Shown here: positions 35,401 to 43,162 of the stretch, one piece after another
Numbering within the stretch: position 1 is the stretch's first letter
Layout: each line of letters begins with the position of its first letter
Assembly: GCA_003163855.1 (NCBI GenBank)
Contig: PLRJ01000060.1
Span: 79,498 to 133,220, forward strand
Source: Bryobacterales bacterium
GTDB taxonomy: Bacteria > Acidobacteriota > Terriglobia > Bryobacterales > Bryobacteraceae
Direction of reading: 5' to 3'
Length of the DNA stretch: 53,723 nucleotides
Position numbers and translations under genes: made by a program
The notes under the pieces: generated by a model
Seen by the model: the letters and a program-made list of their open reading frames with translations, nothing else
Told to the model about the DNA's origin: nothing
Database searches by the model: none

Positions 35401-35754
35401 AGCCGTGACTGCGGATGGCAGACCGGAAATGCTTATGGCGACTGTGGAATTAAAGGAACCGGAAGCGGTAACGGAGACCGATAGCGTAACCGGCGCAGCG
35501 GGAAAAACAGTGAGGCTGCCGGGCGTGACAGAAACAGAGAAATCACCAGTTGGCTGAGGTACGGTTGGGGCACCGATTGATTGCGATGTGCCGCCACCTC
35601 CGCAACTGACAAGGGACATTGCCAGGAACGCGCAGACGATCGCAAGAAGAGGATTAAACGTTTCTCGAGCTTGCCAACAATTCCGGATCAGCCCGCGACC
35701 TTGGCTTCTACCCAAGCCCAACCGCCCTATTCGGAAGACCGAATCTGAAAGCAT
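32440..35754 (-). CDS. Large lipoprotein with Ig-like and beta-propeller repeats
   Basis: Protein of 1104 residues. A membrane segment ends in the lipobox LVSC at Cys51, followed by GGGG, so it is probably a lipoprotein with an unusually long N-terminal region. About 70-170 is an Ig/BIG-like repeat rich in S/T/V (FSVSVTPGSLTVFPAAPVTL). About 175-560 and 715-1010 are YVTN/NHL-like beta-propellers with repeats such as LDQAPDGSVVYVAT and IALSPDGTKMAVSD. About 600-710 looks IPT/TIG-like. The last 90 residues are Pro/Arg/Ser rich and look like a low-complexity tail or read-through from a shifted stop. The function is unknown; surface adhesion or carbohydrate binding is usual for the type. Confidence 0.75.
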   Translation of the reverse strand: MLSDSVFRIGRLGLGRSQGRGLIRNCWQARETFNPLLAIVCAFLAMSLVSCGGGGTSQSIGAPTVPQPTGDFSVSVTPGSLTVFPAAPVTLSVSVTASGSFNSTVAISISGLPSAVTAAPGSLSVTPGTPQTVTLTAASIATATTATVTFNATSGSLSHSASIALSLQPAPQILTTRIRYFNTETGISNTGYIAPVALYNAPSGHYFFVDGSQNQVFAFDGKTEKQLSSVYIPGALALDQAPDGSVVYVATNVGDIYTFNPGTLAITELIKSSQIGPSGYPSFAIFPLADGNFVLMGDPSALGATTTYNSIAVWNKTSNTLTKYITTDGVQNSLTGQSFCGSLVGVGNIAINAARTKVFLGGYFGDSTICEFDPLSGQSATGNAPAPPYDGGSTHALPTLDGNFLTLGYGNLYIWNSASMTIANQFAFPTYHSAETGVLSPDGNTLYISPSNAGVVVAYNWRTFNVTGWASEPVANLDGALVPMVIDNTGLIGGTVGSIINGGFGFADVSNLQTAATITQLQDWMGGPYTAAVNVGPTRGGTSVQFAGVANGQIATNLYFDYQAAPNFNVASNSSPTAVSPPHADGAVDLALTTSDGAVFVGFNAFSYGPSATQVIGSLSTAEGGGTVSVFGYGFSLQSLNTAPQVQVGTQAALVTSYTANVNGEFGIPYQYVQFTIPPGEAGATVPVTISNQYGSTTAPSSITYLPAIQTFPLPGSNLAEGVYDAKRQLYYFTDLTKIQVFSRHTMSWQSPISLPNPGSETQELVGIALSPDGTKMAVSDDGTASVYVLDTSTLSVLKTFSVASGDSYPCGIAISDSGIVYFASYETITGGASTFHRLDTSTGIVTSYSAIPAFNQTDQFDSHVLITPDNATVFFAAADTYSLYKVNTATNEGGYVPDVVIGSTSLALSPDGTTLEAWGSLTDGSGNPLAYMKESYSYGLAHINPAEGTKFSADGRLLFQPDEQAMTVFDTASALAIQEIGLPTTPANAFDALVSDNADNILAAILLPGNGIALVDLSAVPEPSDRSGAIGRRTSATPSRPPALRAIPQAVNLPKDSARRSPLARRRGSFNPAQAYETIPQNPGTKLQSPSTTVARPTGRKLE

Positions 35755-36219
35755 GCCAACGAATTCCAGGGGTAACCTGTTGAAGGATTGTTGCCAAGAC
35801 TGGTACCGGTGGGTTCGGGGACGAACCCGCTAACAACACCGGAGGCGACGGTCTCGCCCAAAGGCGTCTGTGGCGGGTTCACATAAATAACCCACCAGAT
35901 AGTGCCCGAGAAATCGTTCGTATGCAATATTTTCGGCCTCGAGGTCGGGAAACTTACCATAAACTGTCCCGTCGGGAGCAGGGATTGATGAAATGCCGAC
36001 GCTGAAAAGCCGTCTCGAAATAAAACGCATGTGGCACTCACACTAGCAGTGCCAAATCTAGCCAGTCAAGTACCGCACGTACCTCTAGATATGTAACCCT
36101 CATCCACTCTGACCCATAGTCGGCTAGGGTGACGGTCGAACGTCGGTGTACTCGGCGAACTCGACACAGCACTCAATCACCATTCTCTTCAGCCGGATTA
36201 TGAGTCGCACTTCCCCGGC
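35755..36219. other. 465-bp intergenic region, no gene recognised
   Basis: Between the divergent-facing ends of the lipoprotein gene start and the TPR-like gene stop. Two short overlapping minus-strand frames exist (35727-36041 and 35830-36030), but neither resembles a known family nor shows a convincing ribosome site. No tRNA, strong hairpin or repeat was seen. It presumably holds the promoter of the lipoprotein gene near 35760-35850. Confidence 0.5.
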
Positions 36220-37596
36220 TCAGATGTTCGGTGCGCCAGCTTGATCCAGCATCCGCTGTGCGAGCCAAAGTTCCAACTTTGCCCTTAACGCCACACTGCT
36301 CTGGCGGTGCACGAAGGCGATCGCTTCGTCTGGGTCGCCGCCCATGAGCCAGGCCTGCGCCACGCGCTCAGGACCTGACCGAGCCTCCATGCCCCACATA
36401 TCTGCCATTCGCCGCGCAGTGGCCAAGTCGTGAGCTCGCAAAGCTGTGGTGAAGATATGCTCGTACGCTTCGGCTCGATAATGACGGGTTGCCGCGGCCC
36501 GCTGCAGACGGACGCTGTCAACCGGCTCGCTAGGCAATCGGCGGGCAACCTCTTCGGCACTTCGCAGTGCTTCCTGGGCAGTGGCCGCAAGGCCGCCCTG
36601 GCTCTCCGCTTCGCCTATCGATGCCAGGACAACAACTGCCCCAATTGGAAGTCGATTCGACAATTGCGCCAACTTCGTTGCGGTAGCAAACAAAGCGTTC
36701 GCTCGCTGCGAATCCCCGGCCCGCAGCCACTCCGCTCCAACAGAAGCTAGTGCCTCCGCCTTCGCCAAAACGCACTCTTGATCAGACTCAGGGATAGTTG
36801 ACGCGACTTGCTCGGCCTCCTCTGGCCGATGCGCTTGGATGAGTAGATGCTCGATACTTGCAATGGCTAATGTCTTCTCAAACGGACCGCTCGCTTTTAG
36901 CCTAATCTGCTCGACACCTTCCCGATCCCCGCTTTTGATCGCCCCGTAAAGCGCCTCCATCATCGCGCTATTGGAGCGCGCTCGCTCCTCGCGCTGGGTT
37001 GGAGTTAGGTCCGCAAAACCGTCCGCTGTAATCGGAAATCCCGGCACCCGTGATCGCTCGGGTGATCGAGCGGCCAGAGGCGTAGGCACAGGAGAAAGCG
37101 CGCTAGGAGCCGGCATCGCCATATATTCCAGGTCTTCCGCCGCTGTCTTTGATAGAACGATGCGCTCCGTTGTGTTCGCGATGATTGACGCTGTCTGTTT
37201 AGCCCGCTTGGCGTACTCGCTCGCCTTTTTCGTTTGCCCCATGCGCCAAAGGACATCCGCAACACTTAGTTCCGCCTGAGCCTTCTTGTAAGAATCCGAA
37301 ACACGCGCCAATAACTCGTCAGCTGAAGGGATTCGTCCATAAAGCACATATGCCTTCAAAAGTGCAAAAGGGAACGAAGGCGTTCGCGCGTAAGCGCGTT
37401 CTGCCTCCTCCAAATATCCTCCGCGGGCATATAGGTGGCCGGCCCATTCGGCAGGAACGCTCCTATCATCGAACGTTGCGATGTGAACCGAGGCCGCTTC
37501 TGCCTCATGAATAAGCGCATGAGCCGTAGGATAAAGATCGTGATTCTCAGCAGCGCACAAAAGACTTGCAGCAACAAGAAGGAAGAAAAGTCGCAT
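36220..37596 (-). CDS. Secreted helical-repeat (TPR-like) protein of unknown function
   Basis: Protein of 458 residues with a clear signal peptide (MRLFFLLVAASLLCAAENHD). The rest is alpha-helical with tetratricopeptide-like units, for example AGHLYARGGYLEEAERAYAR (about 51-70), AELSVADVLWRMGQTKKASE and AEWLRAGDSQRANALFATAT. A Pro/Ser-rich linker sits at about 155-200. I do not recognise a specific family. Such proteins in Acidobacteria are usually periplasmic scaffolds. It stands alone on its strand between decaying accessory DNA on both sides. Confidence 0.75.
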   Translation of the reverse strand: MRLFFLLVAASLLCAAENHDLYPTAHALIHEAEAASVHIATFDDRSVPAEWAGHLYARGGYLEEAERAYARTPSFPFALLKAYVLYGRIPSADELLARVSDSYKKAQAELSVADVLWRMGQTKKASEYAKRAKQTASIIANTTERIVLSKTAAEDLEYMAMPAPSALSPVPTPLAARSPERSRVPGFPITADGFADLTPTQREERARSNSAMMEALYGAIKSGDREGVEQIRLKASGPFEKTLAIASIEHLLIQAHRPEEAEQVASTIPESDQECVLAKAEALASVGAEWLRAGDSQRANALFATATKLAQLSNRLPIGAVVVLASIGEAESQGGLAATAQEALRSAEEVARRLPSEPVDSVRLQRAAATRHYRAEAYEHIFTTALRAHDLATARRMADMWGMEARSGPERVAQAWLMGGDPDEAIAFVHRQSSVALRAKLELWLAQRMLDQAGAPNI

Positions 37597-37730
37597 CTAC
37601 GACTATTATCGAGATCCCCAACACCAATTTGCATTACGTGCTGCGGCGGGGGAACGCGGGATGGGACTAGCGACGATACATTAAGTCACCATTCTCTCCA
37701 AATGAACTGACGGGGCAATGCGGGACAGCC

Positions 37731-37770
37731 CACTCAAACAGCATTCTTTTTAATAAACTGTGTTTGAGTG
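37731..37770. repeat. 10-bp inverted repeat around a 20-nt AT-rich loop
   Basis: CACTCAAACA (37731-37740) and its exact reverse complement TGTTTGAGTG (37761-37770) flank an AT-rich stretch with a T-run. The right arm runs into the 17-bp sequence AGTGTCCTGCCAACGAT (37767-37783), which recurs exactly at 31368-31384. It may be a terminator, an operator of the following antitoxin-like gene, or the end of a lost mobile element. Confidence 0.5.
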
Positions 37771-37986
37771 TCCTGCCAACGATTCCTATGTACAAAGGAA
37801 AAGCTACTCGCACGGCTTGCAGCATCGAAAAAGGCCCCCGCGCCGGTCGTTTCATTGCGCATTCCAGCCGCAGACCTCGCGTTAGCTCGAAAACAGGCTG
37901 AACAGAAAGGGCTGCCTTACCAAACCTACATCAAGTCGCTTTTGCACGAAACGCTCGCCGAACGCGAAAAGCGCAAAGTGGGATAG
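37768..37986 (+). CDS. CopG/BrnA-like antitoxin homologue
   Basis: Short protein of 72 residues. The core SLRIPAADLALARKQAEQKG and LPYQTYIKSLLHETLAEREK is typical of CopG/BrnA ribbon-helix-helix antitoxins that pair with RelE/BrnT-like toxins. No intact toxin frame lies on either side. The first about 20 residues (from a GTG) look unlike the family, so the true start may be later or the 5' end rearranged. Its last 90 bp recur at 38811-38899. Confidence 0.5.
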   Translation: MSCQRFLCTKEKLLARLAASKKAPAPVVSLRIPAADLALARKQAEQKGLPYQTYIKSLLHETLAEREKRKVG

Positions 37987-37987
37987 C
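37898..37987 (+). repeat. Direct repeat, copy 1 (antitoxin 3' end)
   Basis: About 90 bp covering the C-terminal codons of the CopG/BrnA-like antitoxin (from CTGAACAGAAAGG to GTGGGATAG). It is matched by 38811-38899 with only a few substitutions and a 1-base indel. The two copies lie 913 bp apart in direct orientation and bracket the vapBC remnant. This indicates a segmental duplication or an insertion into the 3' end of the antitoxin gene. Confidence 0.85.
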
Positions 37988-38083
37988 AAATCTTGGGGGC
38001 ACTCCAGGGGCACCCAGACGTCGCGCGGAACAACCTTGCCCCCGTCCCATGATGCATGCCATGCTCGATACCAGGAGCCCTTT

Positions 38084-38335
38084 GCGTGGAAAAGATAGAA
38101 AAAGCCCGCGTCTTCAAAAATGGCCACAGCCAGGCAGTGCGCATCCCCGCCGCTTACCGTTTCTAGTGCGATGAAGTGTACATCCGGCGCAACCCGAATG
38201 CCGGAGAACTGACCTTGTCAGAAAAGCTGCCGGTCCCTCTCTGGACGTGATTTACACCGAGTTGGATGCAGTCGGTGCGGTCGACTTCGTTCTGGACCGA
38301 GACCTTAACCCGCCTGAAAAACGGGAACTCCTCTA
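38084..38335 (+). pseudogene. Broken vapB-like (AbrB-fold) antitoxin gene
   Basis: The frame from about 38084 reads EKARVFKNGHSQAVRIPAAY then RF, the swapped-hairpin AbrB fold of VapB antitoxins. A TAG stop follows, then CDEVYIRRNPNAGELTLSEK. After a frameshift it resumes as SLDVIYTELDAVGAVDFVLD and RDLNPPEKRELL with a stop at 38335, the usual VapB C-terminus. One nonsense codon and one frameshift inactivate it. The toxin relic follows immediately. Confidence 0.75.
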
Positions 38336-38350
38336 AATCGGTCGTCCCTC

Positions 38351-38755
38351 TACTTCCTGGACACCAATAGCACCGGCTACATCGTGAGTGGCCGCTCGCA
38401 GACGGCCCGGCAGAGTTTCAAGCTCCATCAAGAGCAGGCAACAATGGCTATTTCAACCATTACCGAGGCGGAGATTCTCTTTGGACTTGAGAGTAAACCC
38501 GCGGCCCCGCGGCTACGTAGGTCGGTGGAAGAACTTTTCGGTACGCTGCAAATCCTGGCCTCGGATTCTAATGCCGCGTATGCTTATGGCAGGCTTCGCG
38601 CCCGCTTGGCAGCAGCCGGAAAATCCTTGGCTGCGCTAGATATGCTACTCGCGGCTCATGCCCTCTCGGCGAATGCTGTCCTGGTGACGCACGATAAAGC
38701 TTTTCTGCAGATAACCGCTTCCCTGAACGTCATCGACTGGGCAACTGACTTGTGA
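38351..38755 (+). pseudogene. vapC-like PIN-domain toxin gene, start codon lost
   Basis: An open frame encodes a nearly whole PIN toxin: YFLDTNSTGYIVSGRSQTAR (first acidic site), ISTITEAEILFGLE (second Glu), LAALDMLLAAHALSANAVLV (third Asp region), THDKAF and the end VIDWATDL. Upstream of YFLDTN there is no ATG/GTG/TTG start next to the vapB end. The first usable GTG (38384) would remove the catalytic LDTN motif. Together with the broken vapB this marks a dead vapBC module lying between the two 90-bp direct repeats. Confidence 0.65.
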
Positions 38756-38810
38756 ACGTCGGAGCCGAGCAACTCGGCCGCAACTTCGCGCGACAGTGGG
38801 TACAGTCAAA

Positions 38811-38899
38811 CTGAACAGAAAGGCCTGCCTTGTCAAACCTACATCAAGTCGCTCTTGCACGAAACGCTCGCCGAACGCGAAAGCACAAAGTGGGATAGC
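38811..38899 (+). repeat. Direct repeat, copy 2 (antitoxin 3' end fragment)
   Basis: Second copy of the antitoxin C-terminal segment (CTGAACAGAAAGG to GTGGGATAG). It has no start of its own and a 1-base deletion relative to copy 1 at 37898-37987, so it is not translated as the same protein. Together with copy 1 it brackets the vapBC remnant. Confidence 0.85.
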
Positions 38900-38962
38900 G
38901 AAGATTGGGGAAGTGGGGGGGGAGCTAGGAGCGGTCAGGTGAAGACTTGAGATAATACACGC

Positions 38963-39292
38963 GTGGCTAGTCTTCGCGAATTCAAAGCCTTATTAAACTC
39001 CTTGTCCGAAGGAGAGAAAGCGCTGATCCTGAAGTGCGCCATAGAAGAACTGCGCGGCGTCTTTCCCGGTATCGATTCCCGGCCTGAGGTGTGTGGCGGC
39101 GAGCCTTGTATCATTCGTACGCGTATCCCAGTTTGGATTTTGGAGCAGGCCCGCCGGCTTGGCGCCTCCGAGCAGACACTACTCGCAAATTACCCCACAC
39201 TTCGCGCCGAGGATCTGCAAAATGCTTGGGACTACGCACGAGCCCACCCCAGCGAGATCGACAATCAAATTTGCGAAAACGAAGCCGCGTAA
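38963..39292 (+). CDS. DUF433 antitoxin-like protein with N-terminal extension
   Basis: Protein of 109 residues from a GTG. An extra N-terminal helix region (about 1-40, EFKALLNSLSEGEKALILKC) precedes a normal DUF433 domain (about 44-98). That domain contains RPEVCGGEPCIIRTRIPVWI, LEQARRLGASEQTLLANYP and LQNAWDYARAHP. The next gene, 6 bp downstream, is its expected DUF5615 partner. The pair looks intact, unlike the other modules nearby. Confidence 0.85.
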   Translation: MASLREFKALLNSLSEGEKALILKCAIEELRGVFPGIDSRPEVCGGEPCIIRTRIPVWILEQARRLGASEQTLLANYPTLRAEDLQNAWDYARAHPSEIDNQICENEAA

Positions 39293-39298
39293 GGCGAC

Positions 39299-39631
39299 GT
39301 GGCTCTCATCTATACGAACGAGAATATCGAGCAGCAGGTCGTGACCGCACTCCGAGCGCTAGGGCACGATGTAGTGACTTCGTTGGAGGCGGGGAACGCC
39401 AATCGCGCCATCGCAGACAAGGATGTGTTGGCGTTTGCGGTTTCCCAGAATCGAATCCTTATCACTCACAATCGTCTTCACTTCGTTCGCTTGCATAACC
39501 ATCGGAGCGCGCCGCACGCCGGAATTGTTGTTTGTAGTGTCGATCTCGACCACAAGGGCCAAGCGCAGCGAATTCACGACGCGATCCAGTCGGGCGCTGC
39601 CGATGAGCTTATGCGGGTAAATCGCCCTTGA
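39299..39631 (+). CDS. DUF5615 PIN-like toxin candidate
   Basis: Protein of 110 residues from GTG at 39299, with AAGGCG about 5 bp upstream. It follows the DUF5615/COG4634-type pattern: ALIYTNENIEQQVVTALRAL, GHDVVTSLEAGNANRAIADK, DVLAFAVSQNRILITHNRLH, FVRLH, HAGIVVCSVD. The usual acidic DEN near the start is NEN, and the later aspartates are N and H (THNRLHF). The site is therefore less acidic than in canonical PIN nucleases, although variants of this kind occur in the subfamily. Paired with the DUF433 gene upstream. Confidence 0.8.
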   Translation: MALIYTNENIEQQVVTALRALGHDVVTSLEAGNANRAIADKDVLAFAVSQNRILITHNRLHFVRLHNHRSAPHAGIVVCSVDLDHKGQAQRIHDAIQSGAADELMRVNRP

Positions 39632-39891
39632 CAGGAGGGGCTTGCGTATAGGAGAACCTCGCAGCGCAGTCCGCAACGAACTATTGAACTCCTTGCCTGA
39701 AAGCACCATTCACAAGACTTCCCAAAAAAAATGAGGACCGCCAACTCCCAACCCATCAGCCATTTAGCAAGTCTTCGGCCACTCAGCCACCCTCAACCCG
39801 AACACCCCAAATGCGACCCTTCGCATACGCTGGCAAGCTGGCACTCCGCCCGCCCCAGCCCACTTCTACCAGGAGAAACTCAGTGTCAAAA

Positions 39892-40344
39892 CGTACCCAA
39901 CGCCGCGCCGAACAGCGCCGCCTCAATCGCGAGCATCGCGAAAAAACCGGACCTGCTTCCGAAGCGCAGATCGCCGCCAATCGCGAAAACGCCACTCACT
40001 CCACCGGTCCAACGTCGGACCTCGGAAAAGCCATCGTCAGCCAGAACCGAACCGTTCACGGCCTGAACTACAACCCAGAGACCTTCCATGTCCTAGCCTG
40101 CGAAGACCCAGGCCCAGCATGACGCCGCTCCAGGCCCTTCGCGACGGCACAAAACAATCGAAACAACCGAAACTCTGCTCGTCACCTCAATGGCCGAGCA
40201 CGGCTGGCTGCTCCAGTGCCAGCCGCCTCCAAGAAACCTGCTTCAACCAGGAAACCGCCAAAATCGCCGACCAAAAGCTCTTCTCCCTCTACCTCCGCTA
40301 CGCAAAAGATCGAAATTGGCTTTGAATCGGAAAACGCCGCGTAG
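39892..40344 (+). pseudogene. Frameshifted member of a repeat-rich acidobacterial family (STGP/GK..N..HGL motif)
   Basis: The start region encodes SKRTQRRAEQRRLNREHREK, then QIAANRENATHSTGPTSDLG, KAIVSQNRTVHGLNYNPETF. This is the N-terminal motif of an unnamed family with ANxxxSTGPxTxxGKxxxxxNxxxHGL seen widely in Acidobacteria. It breaks near 40120. Further family pieces occur in other frames: TIETTETLLVTSMAEHGWLL, ETCFNQETAKIADQKLFSLY then LRYAK, and the usual ending IGFESENAA with a stop at 40344. At least three shifts or deletions are present. Nothing convincing was found in 40345-40762. Confidence 0.65.
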
Positions 40345-40762
40345 GCCGTTACCGGGCCATCCTCGACCTGGAAGAAATCAGCTTTTTATTGAAAGAACAG
40401 AAGATGCTCATGGCGCAAATCGACATAAAGTACATGGCCCACCCGAACATGTGGCCGGAAAGGAAGCGAAAAGCCGCCCTAAATCGCATCGAATTCACCT
40501 GTTCGGTTAAGGTCCGCACCAAAGTGCGCCCAGCTAGGGCTGCCTTTCTTGGCTGCGGAGTGACTTTCCAGCCGCTCCAGGCAAATTTGTCGCCCGTTCC
40601 GCTGATCAAGCTCGCAGATCTCAGATAATGACGGAAAATTGGCGTCCCGAAGCACCAGAAGTTCGAACCATAGTATGGGACTTTGCTCTGGGTATTTTGG
40701 AGATTGGCCGGAAGCTGCCGGTTGTCAAACAACTCACTTCACAAAAGCTGGGAAGTTGAAAC

Positions 40763-41449
40763 TCACTGCGATGGGCTTGCAAGTAGGCTGTACAGTTCGT
40801 ACGTCTCGGCAATCGCTTGTTCATGGGCTGCGCGAAGCGTGAAATCCTTGTCGAAGCGTCCGCTCAGTCGAACGCGAACCGGCTGATGACTGTCACTGGC
40901 GGCCTTGATCGCATTGGCTATCAAGATACTTTGTTCGACAGAAGGTCGCGTTACTTCGCAGACGCCACCCCCATTGATAACTTCGTGCTGCGTCTTGCCG
41001 GAAGACGCCACGGGCACGATTCCTTTGGCCTGGACTTGAATCGAGTCATGAAATATCCAGTCATTTGACACATACTCGGATTCGACAAAGATACGACGTG
41101 CGTTCCCATTTTCGTGAATCTCGGCCTCAATTGTGGTGCCGTTGCCATTCATGAATTTACTGAAAACTCGGTGCCGATAGGTTTTGATTCCATCAAACTC
41201 GTCGGTGGTGATTACGAAGTGCTTCTCTAGCTGCTTGATGCGGGCTTTCTCTGCCGCAAACTCGGCAGACCTCTTCTTTCGTGACTGTTTCTCTTCGGTC
41301 GAAGTCGGAGAGGCTATTTCATGGGAAGGCTGGGGTTCAGAATGATTTGGGGCGATCCGGTTTAGGATGGCAAATATCATCACGGCTAAAGCTACGAGCG
41401 TAAATAACAAACCGGCGCCGAAAGAAACACCCTTCTTGTCATCCACCAT
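40763..41449 (-). CDS. Membrane-anchored protein of unknown function
   Basis: Protein of 228 residues. One N-terminal membrane segment (about 11-29, FGAGLLFTLVALAVMIFAIL), a charged linker (about 40-75) and a soluble beta-rich domain (about 78-215). I do not recognise a family. The soluble part contains FVITTDEFDGIKTYRHRVFS and RVRLSGRFDKDFTLRAAHEQ. It stands alone. The 628 bp upstream (41450-42077) contain no gene I can support. Confidence 0.65.
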   Translation of the reverse strand: MVDDKKGVSFGAGLLFTLVALAVMIFAILNRIAPNHSEPQPSHEIASPTSTEEKQSRKKRSAEFAAEKARIKQLEKHFVITTDEFDGIKTYRHRVFSKFMNGNGTTIEAEIHENGNARRIFVESEYVSNDWIFHDSIQVQAKGIVPVASSGKTQHEVINGGGVCEVTRPSVEQSILIANAIKAASDSHQPVRVRLSGRFDKDFTLRAAHEQAIAETYELYSLLASPSQ

Positions 41450-42077
41450 TAGAAAATCCTCCGAGGTAGTAAGAGCAAAATAACCTTCAAGATTAAGCCG
41501 GGTGATATGGCAATGAAAAGTTGGTGTGGTTGTAGTACGTGCCCGGCGACGCTGCTGACGAAGGCAACGCGGTCGTTTCGGACCTCTTCGGATGGCGATT
41601 CCTTGATTCTCATCCGAACCTATCTAGTATAAAACTAGTATTTAGCCTAGTCGGAGTCCGTTAGATGGTCATTCGGCGGTGCCTAAATAGCGTCCGAAGG
41701 GCTGTCAATAAAGGCGTAGACGCGAATTTGGCGTCTTTGTGGCAGAGGGATGTACGCGGGGTTCGGGCTGGTTTGGCTGGTCAGGATAGAAGGGCGTCAC
41801 AATGCCGTAGAATGGCCCGCAATCGCTCAGAAACGCTCTAGGTTGCATCGGAGTGTTGCGCCTAGAGCTAACCCTTTTGAGGCGGTGGTGGGTCGAGGGG
41901 AGTAGACGCTCGATCCCACAACACACCGCCATTGGCGACAGGCGAGTATCTCTAAGCGGCTGGTCACCAATATCAATCCCAATAGAGTGCCCAGATTTTA
42001 GCAAACCCGATCTTAGGGAGTAACCCTTTGATGCTCAATCGGGCAGGTAGCTGCAAAGCCTCAACTGGGTTGTGTTA
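41450..42077. other. 628-bp region without a supported gene; possible element boundary
   Basis: Holds the short inverted repeat CTAGTATAAAACTAG at about 41624-41638, and TTTGGCGTC at 41725-41733, which recurs at the tRNA-Glu 3' end (47364-47372). A minus-strand frame at 41705-42004 encodes nothing recognisable. Base composition and gene content change across this stretch, from decaying chromosomal genes to the unknown small genes of the recombinase element. Confidence 0.45.
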
Positions 42078-42758
42078 TCATGCTGCCCTCTTGGAACTGG
42101 CTTCTATTTCAAGTGAGTCGATGATGCGCTTGGCATCCGCTTTCGTCAGGCTGCCCAAGAAGCGATCTTTCGTGGCGATAATCTCTTCGATGCGTTCTTT
42201 GCGTGCCTCGATTGTGGTGTAGCCTGTCTCAGCCAAGAGGTGTCCGACATAGGCGTTCTGCTGGGCTGTGGCTGGGTCTGTCATGAGACCCGTAGTGGCT
42301 GGTGCTCTAAACAACTCTCCAGACTTGAGGCGGTGCATGAAACCCTTCGCTAGAGTGATCAACCTGCTAGCGGCTTCTTGCGATAGTGAGCGTGCGTGCT
42401 TATCGACGAAGCTGGCGAAGGCTTCGTACTCTTCATCGACGAACTGAAGCTCAGCATCAAGCTTGTCTTTGGTGCTGGCCTCTTTGTGCGCGCGCCACCA
42501 CTTCAAATATGGCTTCAGGATCGGCTGGTCAAGTGCTAACTCGGCATCTAGATCGCGCCTGATCTTCGCTGCTGTAGTATTCGGGAGGATTGGACCGACT
42601 AGCCAAGGAACGTCGTAATCGAAGACAAGATCCATCAAGGCGAGACTGGCCTTCTTGAAGTCTTCTTTCAGTTCCTCAAGCTTGGTTAGTTGGCTAGTGG
42701 TAACTGGGGCATCTGCCCGCAGCGATGATTTGAGTATTCTGTCTAATTCTTGTCGCAT
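42078..42758 (-). CDS. Helical protein of unknown function (recombinase element)
   Basis: Protein of 226 residues, almost wholly alpha-helical and highly charged, without membrane segments. Recognisable words are LEELKEDFKKASLALMDLVF, FASFVDKHARSLSQEAASRL and the C-terminal IEARKERIEEIIATKDRFLG. I do not recognise a family. It is the leftmost clear gene of the stretch that carries the two serine recombinases. The 404 bp to its right (42759-43162) are AT-rich, with a CTAAT/ATTAG dyad near 42914-42931, and hold no gene. Confidence 0.6.
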   Translation of the reverse strand: MRQELDRILKSSLRADAPVTTSQLTKLEELKEDFKKASLALMDLVFDYDVPWLVGPILPNTTAAKIRRDLDAELALDQPILKPYLKWWRAHKEASTKDKLDAELQFVDEEYEAFASFVDKHARSLSQEAASRLITLAKGFMHRLKSGELFRAPATTGLMTDPATAQQNAYVGHLLAETGYTTIEARKERIEEIIATKDRFLGSLTKADAKRIIDSLEIEASSKRAA

Positions 42759-43162
42759 AGAGGATCTTCAGGTGAGTGGTTGGACGGCTTAGCTTTTGGA
42801 TAAGGCTTCCAGCATGTGCTTACTGGAATCGCTTCTTAGAGTGCGTACTAGCTGCTGTTGCCTGCTGGCGCTTCCAGTTTGGCTGGAGGTTTACTTGCAG
42901 GCTAAGGGGGGGTCTAATCAGAATTAATTAGTTACACTCTTAGCTGCTTAGCTCACTTAGCATATAGGCAGCGGCGCTAATGATAGCGTACCACATTCCA
43001 GAACTAAATCTTTTCTATTATCACTGTTGATAGCCAAGGGTTTAGCGGTCTGTAGCTAACGATGTTCACATTAATGTTTATTAATTTTTGTCCATCTTCT
43101 CTCTCGGATTGCGAGGCGACACAGGGCAGCGCTTGGTGACGCTGCCCCGCTCTCTCTCTCAA

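Noticed and set aside
35727-36041. 104-codon minus-strand frame upstream of the large lipoprotein
   Set aside because: Overlaps the lipoprotein start, resembles nothing known and has a competing frame on the same strand.
38384-38755. Functional VapC from the GTG at 38384
   Set aside because: That start removes the LDTN catalytic motif, which is present in frame just upstream without a start codon, so the gene is treated as dead.
41705-42004. 99-codon minus-strand frame
   Set aside because: No recognisable motif, no ribosome site, and it lies over the proposed element boundary.
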